From NCBI RefSeq assembly GCF_016907695.1, contig NZ_JAFBCK010000001.1:1178001-1242000 (forward strand): a stretch of 64,000 bases of DNA, in the 5' to 3' direction. This document shows positions 7,935-16,798 of this stretch, piece by piece (the first letter of the stretch is position 1; each line of letters begins with the position of its first letter). This stretch comes from Actinokineospora baliensis (GTDB taxonomy: Bacteria > Actinomycetota > Actinomycetes > Mycobacteriales > Pseudonocardiaceae). The notes below the pieces were generated by a model. The model saw only the letters and a program-made list of their open reading frames with translations, was not told where the DNA came from and searched no databases. A program made the translations under genes and the position numbers.

Positions 7935-8678
7935 CTACTGGTCAGTCGCCTTGGCGCTGGGCTCCGGCGCGTCGACCGGCCGGTCGGCCACCGGGGCGTC
8001 GAACGGGTCGACCACGTCGGCGATCTCGCCGACCCCGCGCAGCAGCCGCTCCAACCGCGACGGGCTCGACCCCGGCGCGGCCGCGGCCAGCACCCACCCC
8101 GCCTCGATCCAGGCGACGGCGATGTCCTGGCCGATGTCCTCGGTCGCGTCCACCAGGTCGGGGGTGATCAGCGCCCGCGCGGCGGCGATGTCGGAGACGA
8201 AGGCGTAGCGCTGGCCGACCGGGCCGAGCAGCTCTGGCATGTGCTCGCGCTGGAACGGCGTGCTCGGCACCCACAGCTCCAGCACCACCGGGTGCGTCCT
8301 GCGGCACTGCACCGCGGCGATGACCACGTTGACCCGGCCACCAGCCTCCAGGTCGAACACGTAGACCTTGCGCCGACCGTCCGAGGTGAACGTGGTGCCC
8401 GCCACGACGTCCCTGGCCACGCCATCGCCGTAGTAGGCGATCGCGCCGCCCGCCCACTGCTTGGGCAGCACCGGGTCGACCTCGGCGAACTGCCACCCGC
8501 GCAGTGCCGCCCAGCGCCGCCGCTCCCGGTTCCGGGAGGTCAACACCGCCCGGTCGCGCAGCAGGAACAGGCCGCCCGCGACACCCGCGACGACCGCGAC
8601 AAAGAACCAGACCCACGCGGGAACACCCACGTAGGGCAGCGTAGTCGCCACAGCCGCGTCTTCAAGATCACGGGCCAA
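7935..8678 (-). CDS. Single-pass membrane protein of unknown function
   Basis: 247 residues. One transmembrane helix is visible near the N-terminus (VPAWVWFFVAVVAGVAGGLFLL, about 19-40), then a soluble domain with GWQFAEVDPVLPKQW and WVPSTPFQREHMPELLGPVGQRYAFVSD. The pattern of an anchored domain that handles a whole-protein signal is seen in several actinobacterial unknowns. I do not recognise the domain. A Pro/Ala-rich C-terminal tail follows. It is downstream of the three-gene operon at 8.7-10.4 kb on the same strand. Confidence 0.75.
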   Translation of the reverse strand: MARDLEDAAVATTLPYVGVPAWVWFFVAVVAGVAGGLFLLRDRAVLTSRNRERRRWAALRGWQFAEVDPVLPKQWAGGAIAYYGDGVARDVVAGTTFTSDGRRKVYVFDLEAGGRVNVVIAAVQCRRTHPVVLELWVPSTPFQREHMPELLGPVGQRYAFVSDIAAARALITPDLVDATEDIGQDIAVAWIEAGWVLAAAAPGSSPSRLERLLRGVGEIADVVDPFDAPVADRPVDAPEPSAKATDQ

Positions 8679-8697
8679 CTTCGCCCCGGGTGTCGCG

Positions 8698-9330
8698 TCA
8701 GCGGTGCCAGTGCACCCGGGTCACCCTGGGCGCGACCAGCAGCTGTTCGAACAGCCGCTCCTGCTCGACGAGCCTGCGCCGGTACTCGAAGACCACGCTG
8801 TTGACGCTCGTCCCTGGCGCCGACCGGTGCTGGTAGGGCGGGTCGGGGTCGTGCGCGGGCCACTCGGGCACCAACTCGATCGACGACGCCGCCACCTCGG
8901 CGTACGGGGTCACCACCTGCTCGCGCCACACGTCCTGGTCGGGCGCGATCGCGTCGAGCGCGGCGGCGGCGCGCAGCAACATCTCGCGGACGTCGCCAGC
9001 GGCACCCCGCCAGAGACTCTCGTACCGGCGCCGCTCCGGCGGGTCCGCCGGGTTCCACAGGTGCGGCAGCTGGTGAACGAACGAGTTGTGCCCGTCGGCC
9101 CGCCTGACCACCCCGTCGTGGATCTCCAGCACCGCCCGCCACGCGGCCGCGTCCTCGCCGACCCGGTCGCCGAAGCGCCGCGCGGAGTCGCCGGTCCAAA
9201 AGTTGGCGACGAGCTTGCCGACCCGGTCGGAGCCCTCGGCGAGCGGCTCGCGCTGGGCGACCAGGGTTTCCAGCAGGTTGCGCACCCAGTTCGGGTTGCC
9301 GGGTGACCGGGCGGCGTCCTCAGTGGTCAA
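8698..9330 (-). CDS. Helical hypothetical protein, third gene of an overlapping operon
   Basis: 210 residues from a TTG at 9330 that overlaps the previous gene by 11 bp. Mostly helical: NWVRNLLETLVAQREPLAEGSDRVGKLVANFWTGDSARRFGDRVGEDAAAWRAVLEIHDGV contains an FWTGDSA turn like the WxG turn of WXG100/PE-PPE-type proteins and an overall helical-hairpin pattern. No signal peptide or catalytic motif. The gene context (WXG-like gene, then this, after an SseB-like gene) suggests a secretion- or toxin-related role; this is inference. Confidence 0.7.
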   Translation of the reverse strand: MTTEDAARSPGNPNWVRNLLETLVAQREPLAEGSDRVGKLVANFWTGDSARRFGDRVGEDAAAWRAVLEIHDGVVRRADGHNSFVHQLPHLWNPADPPERRRYESLWRGAAGDVREMLLRAAAALDAIAPDQDVWREQVVTPYAEVAASSIELVPEWPAHDPDPPYQHRSAPGTSVNSVVFEYRRRLVEQERLFEQLLVAPRVTRVHWHR

Positions 9331-9619
9331 TGTCGCGCACCGCCCGCCACACGCGCTCGTCGGCCTCGCGGTAGGCCTCGGCGGTGTCCGACAGCGTCGC
9401 CGAGATCTCGTCCAACCCGCCGCACAACCTGTCCTTGGCCGCGCGCAGGCTGCGCAGGTAGACCACGACGGCGTCGCCGATGGGGTCGGCCGTCGGCCAC
9501 TGCTCGGCGTCCACCCCGTACTTCCAGGCGATGTCGCCGCGCACCTCGTCGGCCAGCGCGGCGGTCGAGCCGGCCAGCCGGGCGATCTCGTCGAGGTCGG
9601 CCTCGAACTCCTCAGGCAC
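9320..9619 (-). CDS. WXG100-like small helical protein
   Basis: 99 residues from the GTG at 9619, chosen because GGGAGG lies 6-7 bases upstream; the ATG further up has no ribosome site. The sequence PEEFEADLDEIARLAGSTAALADEVRGD resembles the first helix of WXG100/DUF-type ESX substrates, and a second helix follows (DRLCGGLDEISATLSDTAEAYREADERVWRAV). The usual WxG turn is not clear. The start overlaps the stop of the SseB-like gene by 8 bp and its own end overlaps the next gene by 11 bp, so all three are probably translationally coupled. Confidence 0.75.
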   Translation of the reverse strand: MPEEFEADLDEIARLAGSTAALADEVRGDIAWKYGVDAEQWPTADPIGDAVVVYLRSLRAAKDRLCGGLDEISATLSDTAEAYREADERVWRAVRDIDH

Positions 9620-10451
9620 CGCGCACCTCCCGAAGGGCGGCCAACTCGGCCGCGGTCCAGAACTCGCCCGCCCCGACCGGGGCACCCGGCCCGGCGGGCG
9701 GGTTCAGCGCCAACCCGATGCCGTGCTCCACCAGCACCTCGACCACCCGGTACCCGGGCTCGGCCATGTCCCGGTTGCCGATGGGCGACCCGACCGCCTC
9801 GCGGTACTCGCGCAGCTGCGCGGCGCCGGTGAAGGCGCAGAGGTACTCGCCCAGGTCGGTGTGGACGGTGACCAGGTCATCGCCCTTGGTCGCCTCGAAG
9901 TGCAACTGCCCGCGCAGCGCCAGAGCGGCGAACTCCCGCCTGCCGCCCCCGGCGAGCAGCCGGGTGAGGTCGGTGCTGTGCACGACCACCAGCGCCGGGG
10001 GCGCCCCGGCGCGCTCGTCGCGGGCGTACTCGGCCTCCAGCGCCGCCTGTTCCCGGATGACCCCCTGGTCGGGGACCGGGAACGGCTGGTCGAGCGCGAA
10101 CCGCATGCGCTTGCTGGTGAGCTCGGACAGCTTGCTGTTGAGCGTGCTGACCGCGAGCCGGTGCCGCTCCCCGAACACGGCGATGCGGTTGGTGAGCGCC
10201 AGCGGCGTCAGCGTCGGGTCGCGCTCGATGTTGTAGGCGGCCGAGAGCAGCACCTGGTCACGCGCCTGGCTGAAGGTGCGCTTGATCAACCGGTCCAGTT
10301 GCCAGGCGGCGGTGGCGAGCACGACGTGGTGACCACCGCCCAGGTCGACGTGCATCCGCCTGGCGAGGTCGGCGTCGATCACCTCGGCCAGGTCGTCGCG
10401 GCGCACCCCGCGCTTGCGCCGCAGGCAGGACTCGACAGCAGGCAAGACCAT
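9612..10451 (-). CDS. SseB-like C-terminal domain protein, first gene of three-gene operon
   Basis: 279 residues from MVLPAVESC, preceded by GGAAGGGGAA; the longer upstream reading has no support. The C-terminal half (GEYLCAFTGAAQLREYREAVG, then YRVVEVLVEHGIGLALNPPAGPG and FWTAAELAAL) resembles the SseB N-terminal fold found in actinobacterial type VII and regulatory proteins. The N-terminal 130 residues are basic and helical (LRRKRGVRRDDLAEVIDADLARRM) and I do not recognise them. It heads an overlapping operon and its upstream region carries the ACTTGCC repeat array. Confidence 0.72.
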   Translation of the reverse strand: MVLPAVESCLRRKRGVRRDDLAEVIDADLARRMHVDLGGGHHVVLATAAWQLDRLIKRTFSQARDQVLLSAAYNIERDPTLTPLALTNRIAVFGERHRLAVSTLNSKLSELTSKRMRFALDQPFPVPDQGVIREQAALEAEYARDERAGAPPALVVVHSTDLTRLLAGGGRREFAALALRGQLHFEATKGDDLVTVHTDLGEYLCAFTGAAQLREYREAVGSPIGNRDMAEPGYRVVEVLVEHGIGLALNPPAGPGAPVGAGEFWTAAELAALREVRGA

Positions 10452-10858
10452 CGGGTTCCCCTTCCGGAACAACGCACGCGAAGAACGTCCAAGTGAATGC
10501 CCAGACAGCACTGTAGCGGATCTTCCGAATCCGCGAAGAAGACGTTTGATACGGCGTACGTAGTTCGCCGAACTTGCCGCGAACTTGCCATCCGGATATC
10601 AGCCAGTCAGCCGACTTGCCGAGGACTTGCCGCCCCCTAGCAGACTTGCCGACGACCTGCCACACGACAAATCCATGACACGTTCGGCACGTCAGGGGCA
10701 AGTTCTCCACATCGCCCACACATGCCGCTCACAAGCGGATCGACTAGCCGAGGATATGCCGCGTGTTGCCCCGGGCTAGCCGAATCAATGCTTGTCGAAA
10801 ATGCGATCGGCGCGGTTGAGTTAATGCACCGACCAACCCCGATGGAAAGCGGTGCGAA
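10452..10858. other. Gene-free interval with direct-repeat array
   Basis: About 400 bp between the divergent SseB-like operon and a small plus-strand gene. It contains six ACTTGCC heptamers in three pairs (10572-10661) and one inverted copy (10698-10704). An apparent minus-strand ORF across it (10258-10719) only translates the repeats. Confidence 0.75.
10572..10661 (+). repeat. Phased ACTTGCC direct-repeat array (candidate operator)
   Basis: Three pairs, each ACTTGCC-N4-ACTTGCC with an 11-bp step: 10572/10583, 10614/10625 and 10644/10655 (last half ACCTGCC). Pairs are 42 and 30 bp apart, and an inverted copy GGCAAGT lies at 10698. Heptamer direct repeats every 11 bp are how OmpR/PhoP-type winged-helix regulators bind DNA. 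The array is 120-210 bp upstream of the SseB-like gene start. Confidence 0.7.
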
Positions 10859-11059
10859 GTGCTGCTGATATTCCTCACCAGTTACCTGTTCGCGGGTTTG
10901 ACGACCTATCGGCTCGTCGGCGTCGTCGTGCGCTCGACCAGCACCAACCACCGCAAGGACGCGATCCGGCTGATCGGGTTGATCTGGAGCGGCAGTTCGC
11001 TCGGGCCGGGGGTCGTGCTCGCGGTGCAGCGGGCGCACGAACTCGTCGCGCTGTTCTGA
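10859..11059 (+). CDS. Small hydrophobic hypothetical protein (66 aa)
   Basis: Reads from a GTG: VLLIFLTSYLFAGLTTYRL, a probable membrane helix, then a basic segment (VRSTSTNHRKDAIRL) and a second hydrophobic stretch (IGLIWSGSSLGPGVVLAV). Ends 8 bp before a strong terminator stem shared with clpB on the other strand. Not recognised; the ribosome site is weak (GGAAAG about 15 bases up), so it may be spurious, but the two-helix pattern and the terminator position favour a real gene. Confidence 0.5.
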   Translation: MLLIFLTSYLFAGLTTYRLVGVVVRSTSTNHRKDAIRLIGLIWSGSSLGPGVVLAVQRAHELVALF

Positions 11060-11066
11060 AAGGACA

Positions 11067-11094
11067 ACAGCCGCCCTCCTGGGAGGGCGGCTGT
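11067..11094. terminator. Bidirectional terminator between small gene and clpB
   Basis: A 13-bp perfect GC-rich stem (ACAGCCGCCCTCC with GGAGGGCGGCTGT) with a 2-base loop between two convergent genes. There is no long T run, as usual in actinobacteria. Confidence 0.8.
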
Positions 11095-11113
11095 CGCGTT
11101 CTCGGGTGATCTT

Positions 11114-13702
11114 TTAGGCGTTGACCACCGTCAGCCCGGAGCTGTCGTCGTTGACGTCGACGACGACGGTGTCGCCGTCGCGGATGGTGCCTGCCAGCAG
11201 GGCCTTGGCCAGCTGGTCGCCGATGGCCGAGGAGACCAGGCGGCGCAGGGGGCGGGCGCCGTAGACGGGGTCGAAGCCGTTGAGGGCCAGCCAGTCCCTG
11301 GCGGCGTGCGAGACGTCGAGGGTGAGCCTGCGGTGGGTGAGCCTGCGGGCGAGCTTGCCGACCTGGATGTCGACGATGGCGGTCAGCTCCTCGGTGGCCA
11401 GGGCGTGGAACACGACCACGTCGTCGAGGCGGTTGAGGAACTCGGGCTTGAAGTGCCGCTGCACCACGGCCATCACCGCGTCGTGGCGGCCGCGGTCGTC
11501 GAGGTTCGGGTCGGTGATCGACTGCGAGCCCAGGTTCGAGGTGAGCACCAGGATCGTGTTGCGGAAGTCGACCGTGCGGCCCTGCCCGTCGGTGAGCCTG
11601 CCGTCGTCGAGCACCTGCAGCAGCACGTCGAACACGTCCGGGTGCGCCTTCTCGACCTCGTCGAGCAGCACCACCGTGTACGGCCGCCTGCGGACCGACT
11701 CGGTCAGCTGGCCGCCCTGGTCGTACCCGACGTACCCGGGCGGGGCGCCGACCAGGCGGGCCACCGAGTGCTTCTCCGAGTACTCGCTCATGTCGACGCG
11801 GACCATCGCGCGCTCGTCGTCGAACAGGTACTCCGCCAGCGCCTTCGCCAGCTCCGTCTTGCCGACGCCGGTCGGCCCGAGGAACAGGAACGACCCGGTG
11901 GGCCGGTCCGGGTCCGACACCCCGGCCCGCGCCCGCCGCACCGCGTCGGACACCACCCGCACCGCCTCGGCCTGGCCGATGACCCGCGCGCCGAGCTCGT
12001 CCTCCATCCGCAGCAGCTTCTGCGTCTCGCCCTCCAGCAGCCGCCCGGCCGGGATCCCGGTCCACGCCGACACCACCTCGGCGACGTCGTCGGCGCCGAC
12101 CTCCTCCTTGAGCATCACCGCCTGGTCGGCCGCCGCGGTCGCGGCCGTGGCCGCCTCGAGGTCCTTCTCCAGCGCGGGGATCCGCCCGTACCGCAGCTCG
12201 GCGGCCTTGCCGAGGTCGCCGTCGCGCTCGGCCCGCTCCGACTCGCCGCGCAGGCCCTCCAGCTGCTCCTTGAGCTGCCGGACCCGGTCGATGGAGCCCT
12301 TCTCGTTCTGCCAGCGGGCGGTCAGCGCGGAGAGCACCTCCCGCTTCTCGGCGAGCTCGGCGCGCAGCGCGGACAGCCGCTCCTTGGAGGCGAGGTCGTC
12401 CTCCTTGGCCAGCGCCATCTCCTCGATCTCCAGCCTGCGCACCGACCGCTCGACCCCGTCGATCTCCACCGGCCGCGAGTCGATCTCCATCCGCAGCCGG
12501 GACGCGGCCTCGTCGACCAGGTCGATCGCCTTGTCCGGCAGGAACCGGGCGGTGATGTAGCGGTCGGACAGGGTGGCCGCGGCGACCAGGGCGGTGTCGG
12601 TGATCCGCACGCCGTGGTGCACCTCGTAGCGCTCCTTGAGGCCGCGCAGGATGCCGATGGTGTCCTCCACCGACGGTTCGCCGACCAGCACCTGCTGGAA
12701 GCGCCGCTCCAGCGCGGCGTCCTTCTCGATGTGCTGGCGGTACTCGTCGAGCGTGGTGGCGCCGACCATCCGCAGCTCGCCGCGGGCCAGCATCGGCTTG
12801 ATCATGTTGCCCGCGTCCATCGCGCCCTCGCCGGTGGCGCCCGCGCCGACGATGGTGTGCAGCTCGTCGATGAAGGTGACCACCTGACCGGCGGAGTCGG
12901 TGATCTCCTTGAGCACCGCCTTGAGCCGCTCCTCGAACTCGCCGCGGAACTTGGCGCCGGCCACCATCGAGCCCAGGTCGAGGGAGACGACCCGCTTGCC
13001 GCGCAGCGACTCCGGCACGTCACCGGCGACGATCCGCTGCGCGAGCCCCTCCACGATCGCGGTCTTGCCGACACCGGGCTCACCGATGAGCACCGGGTTG
13101 TTCTTCGTGCGCCGCGACAGCACCTGCACCACCCGGCGGATCTCGGTGTCGCGGCCGATCACCGGGTCCAGCTCGCCCTTGCGCGCCCGCGCGGTCAGGT
13201 CGACGCCGTACTTCTCCAGCGCCTGGTAGGTGCCCTCCGGGTCGGGGCTCGACACCCTGGCCGAGCCGCGGACCTTCGCGAACGCCTCGCGCAGCGCGTC
13301 CGGGGTGGCCCCGTGCCTGCTCAGCAGCTGGGACACGTCACCGCCCTCGGCGGCCAGGCCGACGAGCAGGTGCTCGGTGGAGACGTACTCGTCGCCCATC
13401 TCGGTGGCCAGCTTCTGGGCGTGCGTGATCGCGCGCAACGCCTGCTGGGACAGCCCGGGGGAGGAGACGGTGGCTCCCGTCGCCGACGGGAGCGCCCTGA
13501 CCAGCGGTTCCAACTCCTTGCGGATCTGGTTCGGGTCGACGCCGACCGCGGTCAGCAGCGGCGCGGTGAGGCCGTCTGCCTGGTCGAGCAGGGCGGTGAG
13601 CAGGTGCACCGGGCGGATGTCGGGGTTGCCCGCCGCCGATGCCGCCTGCGCGGCCGTCGAGATCGCCTGCTGGGTCTTCGTCGTCGGGTTGAACGCGTCC
13701 AT
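11114..13702 (-). CDS. clpB: ATP-dependent disaggregase ClpB
   Basis: 862 residues, full length for Hsp104/ClpB. Clp-N repeats (about 1-150), first AAA+ module with Walker A GEPGVGKT (about 205), a coiled-coil M domain with [26 protein letters not shown] (about 410-530), second AAA+ module with Walker [10 protein letters not shown] (about 605), and the C-terminal D2-small domain. It resolubilises aggregated proteins with DnaK/DnaJ/GrpE. A HAIR operator lies 57 bp upstream of its start, so HspR should repress it. In M. tuberculosis clpB (Rv0384c) sits next to the globin-reductase gene Rv0385, as it does nearby here. Confidence 0.98.
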   Translation of the reverse strand: MDAFNPTTKTQQAISTAAQAASAAGNPDIRPVHLLTALLDQADGLTAPLLTAVGVDPNQIRKELEPLVRALPSATGATVSSPGLSQQALRAITHAQKLATEMGDEYVSTEHLLVGLAAEGGDVSQLLSRHGATPDALREAFAKVRGSARVSSPDPEGTYQALEKYGVDLTARARKGELDPVIGRDTEIRRVVQVLSRRTKNNPVLIGEPGVGKTAIVEGLAQRIVAGDVPESLRGKRVVSLDLGSMVAGAKFRGEFEERLKAVLKEITDSAGQVVTFIDELHTIVGAGATGEGAMDAGNMIKPMLARGELRMVGATTLDEYRQHIEKDAALERRFQQVLVGEPSVEDTIGILRGLKERYEVHHGVRITDTALVAAATLSDRYITARFLPDKAIDLVDEAASRLRMEIDSRPVEIDGVERSVRRLEIEEMALAKEDDLASKERLSALRAELAEKREVLSALTARWQNEKGSIDRVRQLKEQLEGLRGESERAERDGDLGKAAELRYGRIPALEKDLEAATAATAAADQAVMLKEEVGADDVAEVVSAWTGIPAGRLLEGETQKLLRMEDELGARVIGQAEAVRVVSDAVRRARAGVSDPDRPTGSFLFLGPTGVGKTELAKALAEYLFDDERAMVRVDMSEYSEKHSVARLVGAPPGYVGYDQGGQLTESVRRRPYTVVLLDEVEKAHPDVFDVLLQVLDDGRLTDGQGRTVDFRNTILVLTSNLGSQSITDPNLDDRGRHDAVMAVVQRHFKPEFLNRLDDVVVFHALATEELTAIVDIQVGKLARRLTHRRLTLDVSHAARDWLALNGFDPVYGARPLRRLVSSAIGDQLAKALLAGTIRDGDTVVVDVNDDSSGLTVVNA

Positions 13703-13758
13703 CTCCCACCTCGGGTCGCACCTGCTCGGAACCTGCCACCACGGACAACGTCAGGAAA

Positions 13759-13779
13759 GTTGAGTCAGTTCCGCTCAAG
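13759..13779 (-). promoter_or_regulatory. HspR-binding HAIR operator of clpB
   Basis: GTTGAGT-N7-GCTCAAG, an 11-of-14 or better match to the HAIR consensus CTTGAGT-N7-ACTCAAG, with exact 7-base spacing. It is 57-77 bp upstream of the clpB start. HspR is encoded at 17043-17465. Confidence 0.88.
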
Positions 13780-13886
13780 TGCATCGTGGCGCAGAACTCA
13801 CCCGGCGGGTGAACGCCAGACGTACGACTACCCGAACGCGCGGCGCTGTCGCCCGGTCGAGCGGTCACCCACATGTCGCAACCGGT

Positions 13887-13937
13887 CTATCCACATCAGT
13901 AATCCACTTGTCCACAATCCCCAGGTGGTTGTCCACA
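13887..13937 (+). promoter_or_regulatory. DnaA-box cluster with 21-bp phasing
   Basis: CTATCCACA at 13887, TTGTCCACA at 13908 and TTGTCCACA at 13929 are all on the plus strand with exactly 21 bp start to start (two helical turns). A weaker inverted match (GGTGGACAG) follows at 13941, and TAATCCAC lies at 13900. TTGTCCACA is the high-GC actinobacterial DnaA-box consensus. No dnaA, dnaN or rpmH is nearby, so this is not oriC. Confidence 0.72.
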
Positions 13938-14068
13938 GGCGGTGGACAGATCGGCCCGGTACCGGGGTCACCCCATTGTGGTTGCGCCGCGCGGGTGGTG
14001 ACCAGGGCGTATCCGATCACCGCGCGCGGTCGGTCAACCCGGGTTAACAACGGGCTACGAGACGCCGG

Positions 14069-14524
14069 TCACAGGTCGCTGTTGAGCCTGCCGAGCAGCC
14101 GGGAGAACTCCTCGATGTCCTCGGTCGGCCAGTCCGACAGCGTCGCCCGCAGCCGCACCCGGCGGTCGGCCCGCACCTCGGCCAGCCGGGCCGCGCCGGT
14201 GTCGGTCAGCTGGACCAGCCGGGCCCTGCCGTCCGACGGGTCCGCGACCCGCTCGATCAGCGCCAGCTCCTCCAGCCGGGCGATCTGCCTGCTCACGGTC
14301 GACTTGTCGAGCCCGGTCAGCTCCACCACGTCCGCCGCCCGCACCGGGGCGATCCCGCTCAGGTGGACCAGCAGCGCGTACGAGGCGCTGTCGAGACCGG
14401 GGTGCACCTGCGAGGCGAAGGTCAGCGAGAGACTGCGCGCCCGGCCGAACAGCTTCGACAGCTCCCGTTCCAGGTCCTGCGCCGCGGTCTCCCGGCCATC
14501 GGTGCCCGTCCGTCCCTCCGCCAC
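14069..14524 (-). CDS. MarR-family transcriptional regulator
   Basis: 151 residues, normal MarR length. The winged helix is clear: VRAADVVELTGLDKSTVSRQIARLEELALIERVADPSDGRARLVQLTDTG. N- and C-terminal helices form the dimer. No Cys sensor is evident, so a small ligand is more likely than oxidation. It reads away from no obvious divergent partner; its target may be itself or the next gene. Confidence 0.92.
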   Translation of the reverse strand: MAEGRTGTDGRETAAQDLERELSKLFGRARSLSLTFASQVHPGLDSASYALLVHLSGIAPVRAADVVELTGLDKSTVSRQIARLEELALIERVADPSDGRARLVQLTDTGAARLAEVRADRRVRLRATLSDWPTEDIEEFSRLLGRLNSDL

Positions 14525-14604
14525 CAGCGTCCCTTCGTCGAACCAGCCAGCGGAACGCTAACCGGACATCCCCGGCACCCGGGGCAGCTGGCACAAGGGT
14601 CTCA

Positions 14605-15099
14605 TCAAGCGGGCACCCTGGCGTGCAGGTAGGTCTCGTCGACCAGGACGACGACCCAGCCGCAGCCGGTGAACCGGGACGGCAGGAACGGGTGCGCCGA
14701 GCGCAGCCACTCGTCGCCGACGACCGCAGCGTGCCCGTTGACGTGGACCGCGCGGCGACCGTCGACGAGCACCACGCTGATCCGGGGGTTCACCGCGAGG
14801 TTGGCCAACCCCGGCATCGGCTCCACCTGGGCGCACGCGAGCCTGCGGTCGTCGAGCACGTGCACGAACCCTGGCGGCCCGCAGAACAGCGCGAAGTCGC
14901 ACTCGCCGTCGGCGTCGGCGGTGGCGAGGAAGACCCGGTCCATCCGGGTGATCAGTTCGACCATCGGGGCGGTGAGCCGGTCGAGGACCGGTTGTCTCGG
15001 CGGCAGCGGCTCGCGCGGACCCGGTGTCGGCGGGGTGGCGGGCGGTGCCTCGGCGAACCCGAGCCGCAGCAGGTCGGTGGGGTGGGAGTCGGTCGTCAC
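14605..15099 (-). CDS. Pyridoxamine 5'-phosphate oxidase-fold protein
   Basis: 164 residues from GTG at 15099 (VTTDSHPTDLLRLGF); GTG at 15117 is an alternative. The split-barrel flavin-binding fold is recognised from MDRVFLATADADGECDFALFCGPPGFVHVLDD and NLAVNPRISVVLVDG. Related proteins bind FMN, F420 or haem. It ends HPFLPSRFTGCGWVVVLVDE. The upstream 170 residues of open frame are non-coding shadow over the divergent promoter region. Confidence 0.82.
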   Translation of the reverse strand: MTTDSHPTDLLRLGFAEAPPATPPTPGPREPLPPRQPVLDRLTAPMVELITRMDRVFLATADADGECDFALFCGPPGFVHVLDDRRLACAQVEPMPGLANLAVNPRISVVLVDGRRAVHVNGHAAVVGDEWLRSAHPFLPSRFTGCGWVVVLVDETYLHARVPA

Positions 15100-15325
15100 G
15101 GGCGTCCACGGTGGCACGCCGGCGCCGCGTTGCGTAGCCCACGCGGACGATGTACCCCATTGGGAGGAGAACCCTGTACGCGGAGTCAGCGAGAATGACA
15201 CAAAGGTGTGAGAAACGCCGTCAACCAGCCAAATCAGGTCTACTGTCGACACCGTCGGGGGATGAATGCGTGAGTACCGTCGAGCGCACGGTGAGAGCAC
15301 GAGAGGTGGAGTCGACTCCCCGATC

Positions 15326-16501
15326 ATGACAGCCAACGCAGTGGTGAGCCCGATCCCGGCCTCGCAGCACCGAACCGAGTCGCCCACCGCCGTCTCCACC
15401 ATGGTGCGGCTGGTGCGCGACAGCTTCGCGGCCGTGGAACCGCAGGCCGACCAGGTCGCCCAGTACTTCTACGGGATGCTGTTCAGCATCGAACCGAGCG
15501 CCAGGGAGATGTTCCCGGCGAACATGCAGGTGCAGCGGTCCCGGTTGCTGCGCGCGCTGGTGCACTTCGTGCAGATGGTCGACCGCCCCGACGACCTCGC
15601 GCCGTTCCTGCACCAGCTCGGCCGCGACCACCGCAAGTTCGGCGTGATCAGCTCGCACTACGAAGCCGTCGGCACGGCGCTGATCGGCGCGGTCAAGCGC
15701 TACGCGGGCCCGGCGTGGACCGACGAGGTCGAGCGGGCCTGGGCCGAGGCGTACACGATCATGGCGCGGACCATGCTCGACGCCGCGGCCGCCGACGAAG
15801 GCCCGGCGTCTTGGCCCGCCCGCGTCGTCGACCACGAGCGCCTCGGCTGGGACCTCGCGGTGGTCCGCGTCCAGCCCGACCACCCCGTCCCCTACCAACC
15901 GGGCCAGTACGTCAGCGTCGAGGTACCGCAACGCCCCCGCCTGTGGCGCTACCTGTCCCCGGCCAACGCCCCCCGCTCCGACGGCATCATCGAGTTCCAC
16001 GTCCGCAGCGTCGACAACGGCTGGGTAAGCCGAGCCGTCGTCGCCCACACCAACATCGGCGACACCTGGCGCATCGGCCCCCCCATGGGCAGAATCGGCG
16101 TCAACCGCAAGAAGGACCGCGATGTCTTGATGATCGCAGGCGGCACCGGCGTCGCCCCGATGCGCGCGATCATCGAGCACATGGCCCAATGGGGCCACAA
16201 CCCCCGCGTCCACCTCTTCAACGGCGGCCGCAAACGCGAAGACCTCTACGACCTGCCGCACCTGCAGAACATCGCCGCCTCAAACCCCTGGCTCACGGTG
16301 ACCCCGGTGGTGGAAACCGAACAAGGCCCCGGCTACGAACACGGCACCCTCGCCGACATAGTCACCCGCAACGGCCCCTGGCCCGACCGCGAAGTCCTCG
16401 TAGCAGGCTCCCCCGCCATGATCCGCTCCACCGTCTCCCGCATGCTGGTGGCCGGAACCCCCCTCGACCACATCACCTACGACCCCTTCACCCTGGACTA
16501 G
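15326..16501 (+). CDS. Flavohaemoglobin-like globin/FAD-NAD(P) reductase
   Basis: 391 residues from MTANAVVSP. The globin domain (about 20-150) has YFYGMLFSIEPSAREMFPANM and the proximal histidine in QLGRDHRKFGV. The FAD module (about 160-260) has RLWRYLSPAN, and the NAD module has IAGGTGVAPMRAIIEHM and ends with the aromatic YDPFTLD. Such proteins oxidise NO or, in the Rv0385-like group, have altered haem chemistry. Its place next to clpB matches mycobacterial Rv0384c-Rv0385. Codon choice becomes C-rich toward the 3' end. Confidence 0.9.
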   Translation: MTANAVVSPIPASQHRTESPTAVSTMVRLVRDSFAAVEPQADQVAQYFYGMLFSIEPSAREMFPANMQVQRSRLLRALVHFVQMVDRPDDLAPFLHQLGRDHRKFGVISSHYEAVGTALIGAVKRYAGPAWTDEVERAWAEAYTIMARTMLDAAAADEGPASWPARVVDHERLGWDLAVVRVQPDHPVPYQPGQYVSVEVPQRPRLWRYLSPANAPRSDGIIEFHVRSVDNGWVSRAVVAHTNIGDTWRIGPPMGRIGVNRKKDRDVLMIAGGTGVAPMRAIIEHMAQWGHNPRVHLFNGGRKREDLYDLPHLQNIAASNPWLTVTPVVETEQGPGYEHGTLADIVTRNGPWPDREVLVAGSPAMIRSTVSRMLVAGTPLDHITYDPFTLD

Positions 16502-16574
16502 CGCAAGGGGCAAGGGAAAAAGGGGATCGACCACCCAACCCGACCACTGGACACTCGGAACCCGAGGTGCCAAC

Positions 16575-16669
16575 TGCTCGATGGGGCGGACTTGTTTGCG
16601 TGGGGTGGCGGCAGTCGTAGCGTTCTGCGCGGACAGGGCCACGCTTTTCGGCCCCCGCCCCATCGAGCA
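16575..16669. repeat. Fold-back intergenic repeat, copy 2 (95 bp, internally deleted)
   Basis: 15-bp perfect arms TGCTCGATGGGGCGG (16575-16589) and CCGCCCCATCGAGCA (16655-16669). It keeps the interior CTTTTCGGCCCC but has lost the right inner half found in copy 3, joining directly to the right arm. Confidence 0.85.
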
Positions 16670-16798
16670 CCCCGCACCACAACGGGCCGTGTCGCAATGC
16701 CGAAGGCGAGCCGACCCCGAAGCCGCCGGTGCCAACCAACCCACCGAGCCGACCCCGCCAGCTCAACCACTGGACACTCGGAAGCCGTCCACCCCAAA

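Larger units (their letters stand above)
13703..14068. other. Gene-free interval upstream of clpB
   Basis: About 365 bp between clpB and the MarR gene, both on the minus strand. It holds the HAIR operator, a DnaA-box cluster and nothing that looks coding. A promoter for clpB must lie in its left part; I cannot place -10/-35 boxes with confidence. Confidence 0.7.

Noticed and set aside
10258..10719. 153-residue ORF spanning the ACTTGCC array
   Set aside because: It only translates the direct repeats into a Val/Gly/Lys repeat; no ribosome site.
13887..13937. Chromosomal origin of replication
   Set aside because: DnaA boxes are present but no AT-rich unwinding region or dnaA-dnaN-rpmH context; three boxes are too few for an actinobacterial oriC.
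11306..14047. 913-residue plus-strand ORF opposite clpB
   Set aside because: Antisense shadow created by high GC; low-complexity His/Gly/Arg/Leu-rich translation, no domain, and clpB on the other strand is complete.
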